Positions 63,804 to 64,000 of a stretch of 64,000 bases of DNA are shown here, piece after piece (the stretch's first letter is position 1; each line of letters begins with the position of its first letter). Both the position numbers and the translations under genes were made by a program. This DNA is from Methanosarcina barkeri str. Wiesmoor (lineage in GTDB: Archaea; Halobacteriota; Methanosarcinia; Methanosarcinales; Methanosarcinaceae): NCBI RefSeq assembly GCF_000969985.1, contig NZ_CP009526.1, positions 372,001 to 436,000 on the forward strand, read 5' to 3'. The notes under the pieces were generated by a model, which was not told the DNA's origin, ran no database searches, and saw only the letters and a list, made by a program, of their open reading frames with translations.

Positions 63804-64000
63804 ATGGCTTATGAAGTTATTTCCCCCGTGGCTGCATTTGGAGCAGGAATTATCAGTGTCCTGTCCCCTTGCATCCTTCCTCTTCTGCCTGCTGTCCTGG
63901 CAACATCCGCAGGAAAAAACAGATTGAGACCCCTGGCAATAGTGCTTGGAGTCTCAATATCCTTTACCATAATGGGAGTGGCAACCTCTGCCTTTGGGGC
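63804..64000 (+). CDS. ccdA: CcdA-type thiol:disulfide membrane transporter, cut by window edge
   Basis: The first 65 codons are visible. The N-terminus reads SPVAAFGAGIISVLSPCILP, with the conserved S-P-C-I-L-P motif of the DsbD/CcdA transmembrane domain. A second helix begins LAIVLGVSISFTIMGVA. It moves electrons from cytosolic thioredoxin across the membrane, fitting the adjacent thioredoxin-like lipoprotein. The 128-bp gap between them has no terminator. The C-terminal part is outside the window. Confidence 0.9.
   Translation, partial: MAYEVISPVAAFGAGIISVLSPCILPLLPAVLATSAGKNRLRPLAIVLGVSISFTIMGVATSAFG

Overview
The window comes from a methanogenic archaeon of the genus Methanosarcina or a very close relative. 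This is supported by an AtwA (component A2) activator of methyl-CoM reductase, a RamA-type corrinoid-protein activator, soluble HdrC/HdrB, an F420H2:NADP oxidoreductase, GGGP synthase for archaeal ether lipids, a lysine 2,3-aminomutase/beta-lysine acetyltransferase pair for N-epsilon-acetyl-beta-lysine, an archaeal 7S RNA, and MEDS-type histidine kinase and COG1361 surface proteins typical of this genus. Coding density is low and AT-rich spacers are full of dead genes and small mobile elements. The species was not resolved.

Layout. 0-6 kb: two tandem MacB-like export modules (ABC ATPase, secreted COG1361 protein, FtsX permease); the first ATPase is a pseudogene. 6-9.6 kb: MEDS histidine kinase, a flavin-reductase-like protein with a probable ACG start, and a flavodoxin-fold protein. 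9.8-16.8 kb: housekeeping genes atwA, L40e-GGGP synthase, purB and ramA. 17-17.6 kb: SRP 7S RNA and tRNA-Ser(GCT). 18.6-24 kb: osmoadaptation locus ablA-ablB divergent from a KefB-type K+/H+ antiporter. 24-26 kb: an orphan RelE-like toxin and a dead IS5-type element. 26.3-32.9 kb: nitrogen assimilation, with glnA followed by a four-gene split glutamate synthase operon whose last gene is an FrhB-like F420-binding subunit; both transcription units carry a candidate NrpR-like operator.

33-47 kb is a rearranged accessory region. It holds two M28 peptidases, one a chimera built inside another secreted-protein gene; two copies of a secreted beta-sandwich protein plus membrane winged-helix regulator pair; an ABC-2 transporter operon; an M24 peptidase and its duplicated tail; and an IS200/IS605 TnpA. 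47-51 kb: a DUF2284 protein, npdG, a dead DDE transposase and MITEs. 51-57 kb: a methyltransferase gene heading a nickel/oligopeptide-type ABC importer operon with an internal terminator. 57.7-64 kb: hdrC-hdrB, two cysteine-rich DUF proteins (DUF1284, DUF1847), DUF134 plus an Mrp/NBP35 iron-sulfur ATPase, and a thioredoxin-like lipoprotein beside ccdA, which is cut by the window edge.

Small mobile sequences recur. Three ~131-bp MITEs have perfect 3-bp target duplications and ends matching the dead IS5-type element. Two ~270-bp elements have CTAG-flanked termini and are inverted relative to each other. Two ~270-330-bp elements are rich in CACGGAA hairpins, and one of these is directly joined to a CTAG element. 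Genes with strong Shine-Dalgarno sequences but non-canonical start codons (ACG at 8045, ATT at 37713) are among the more unusual features.
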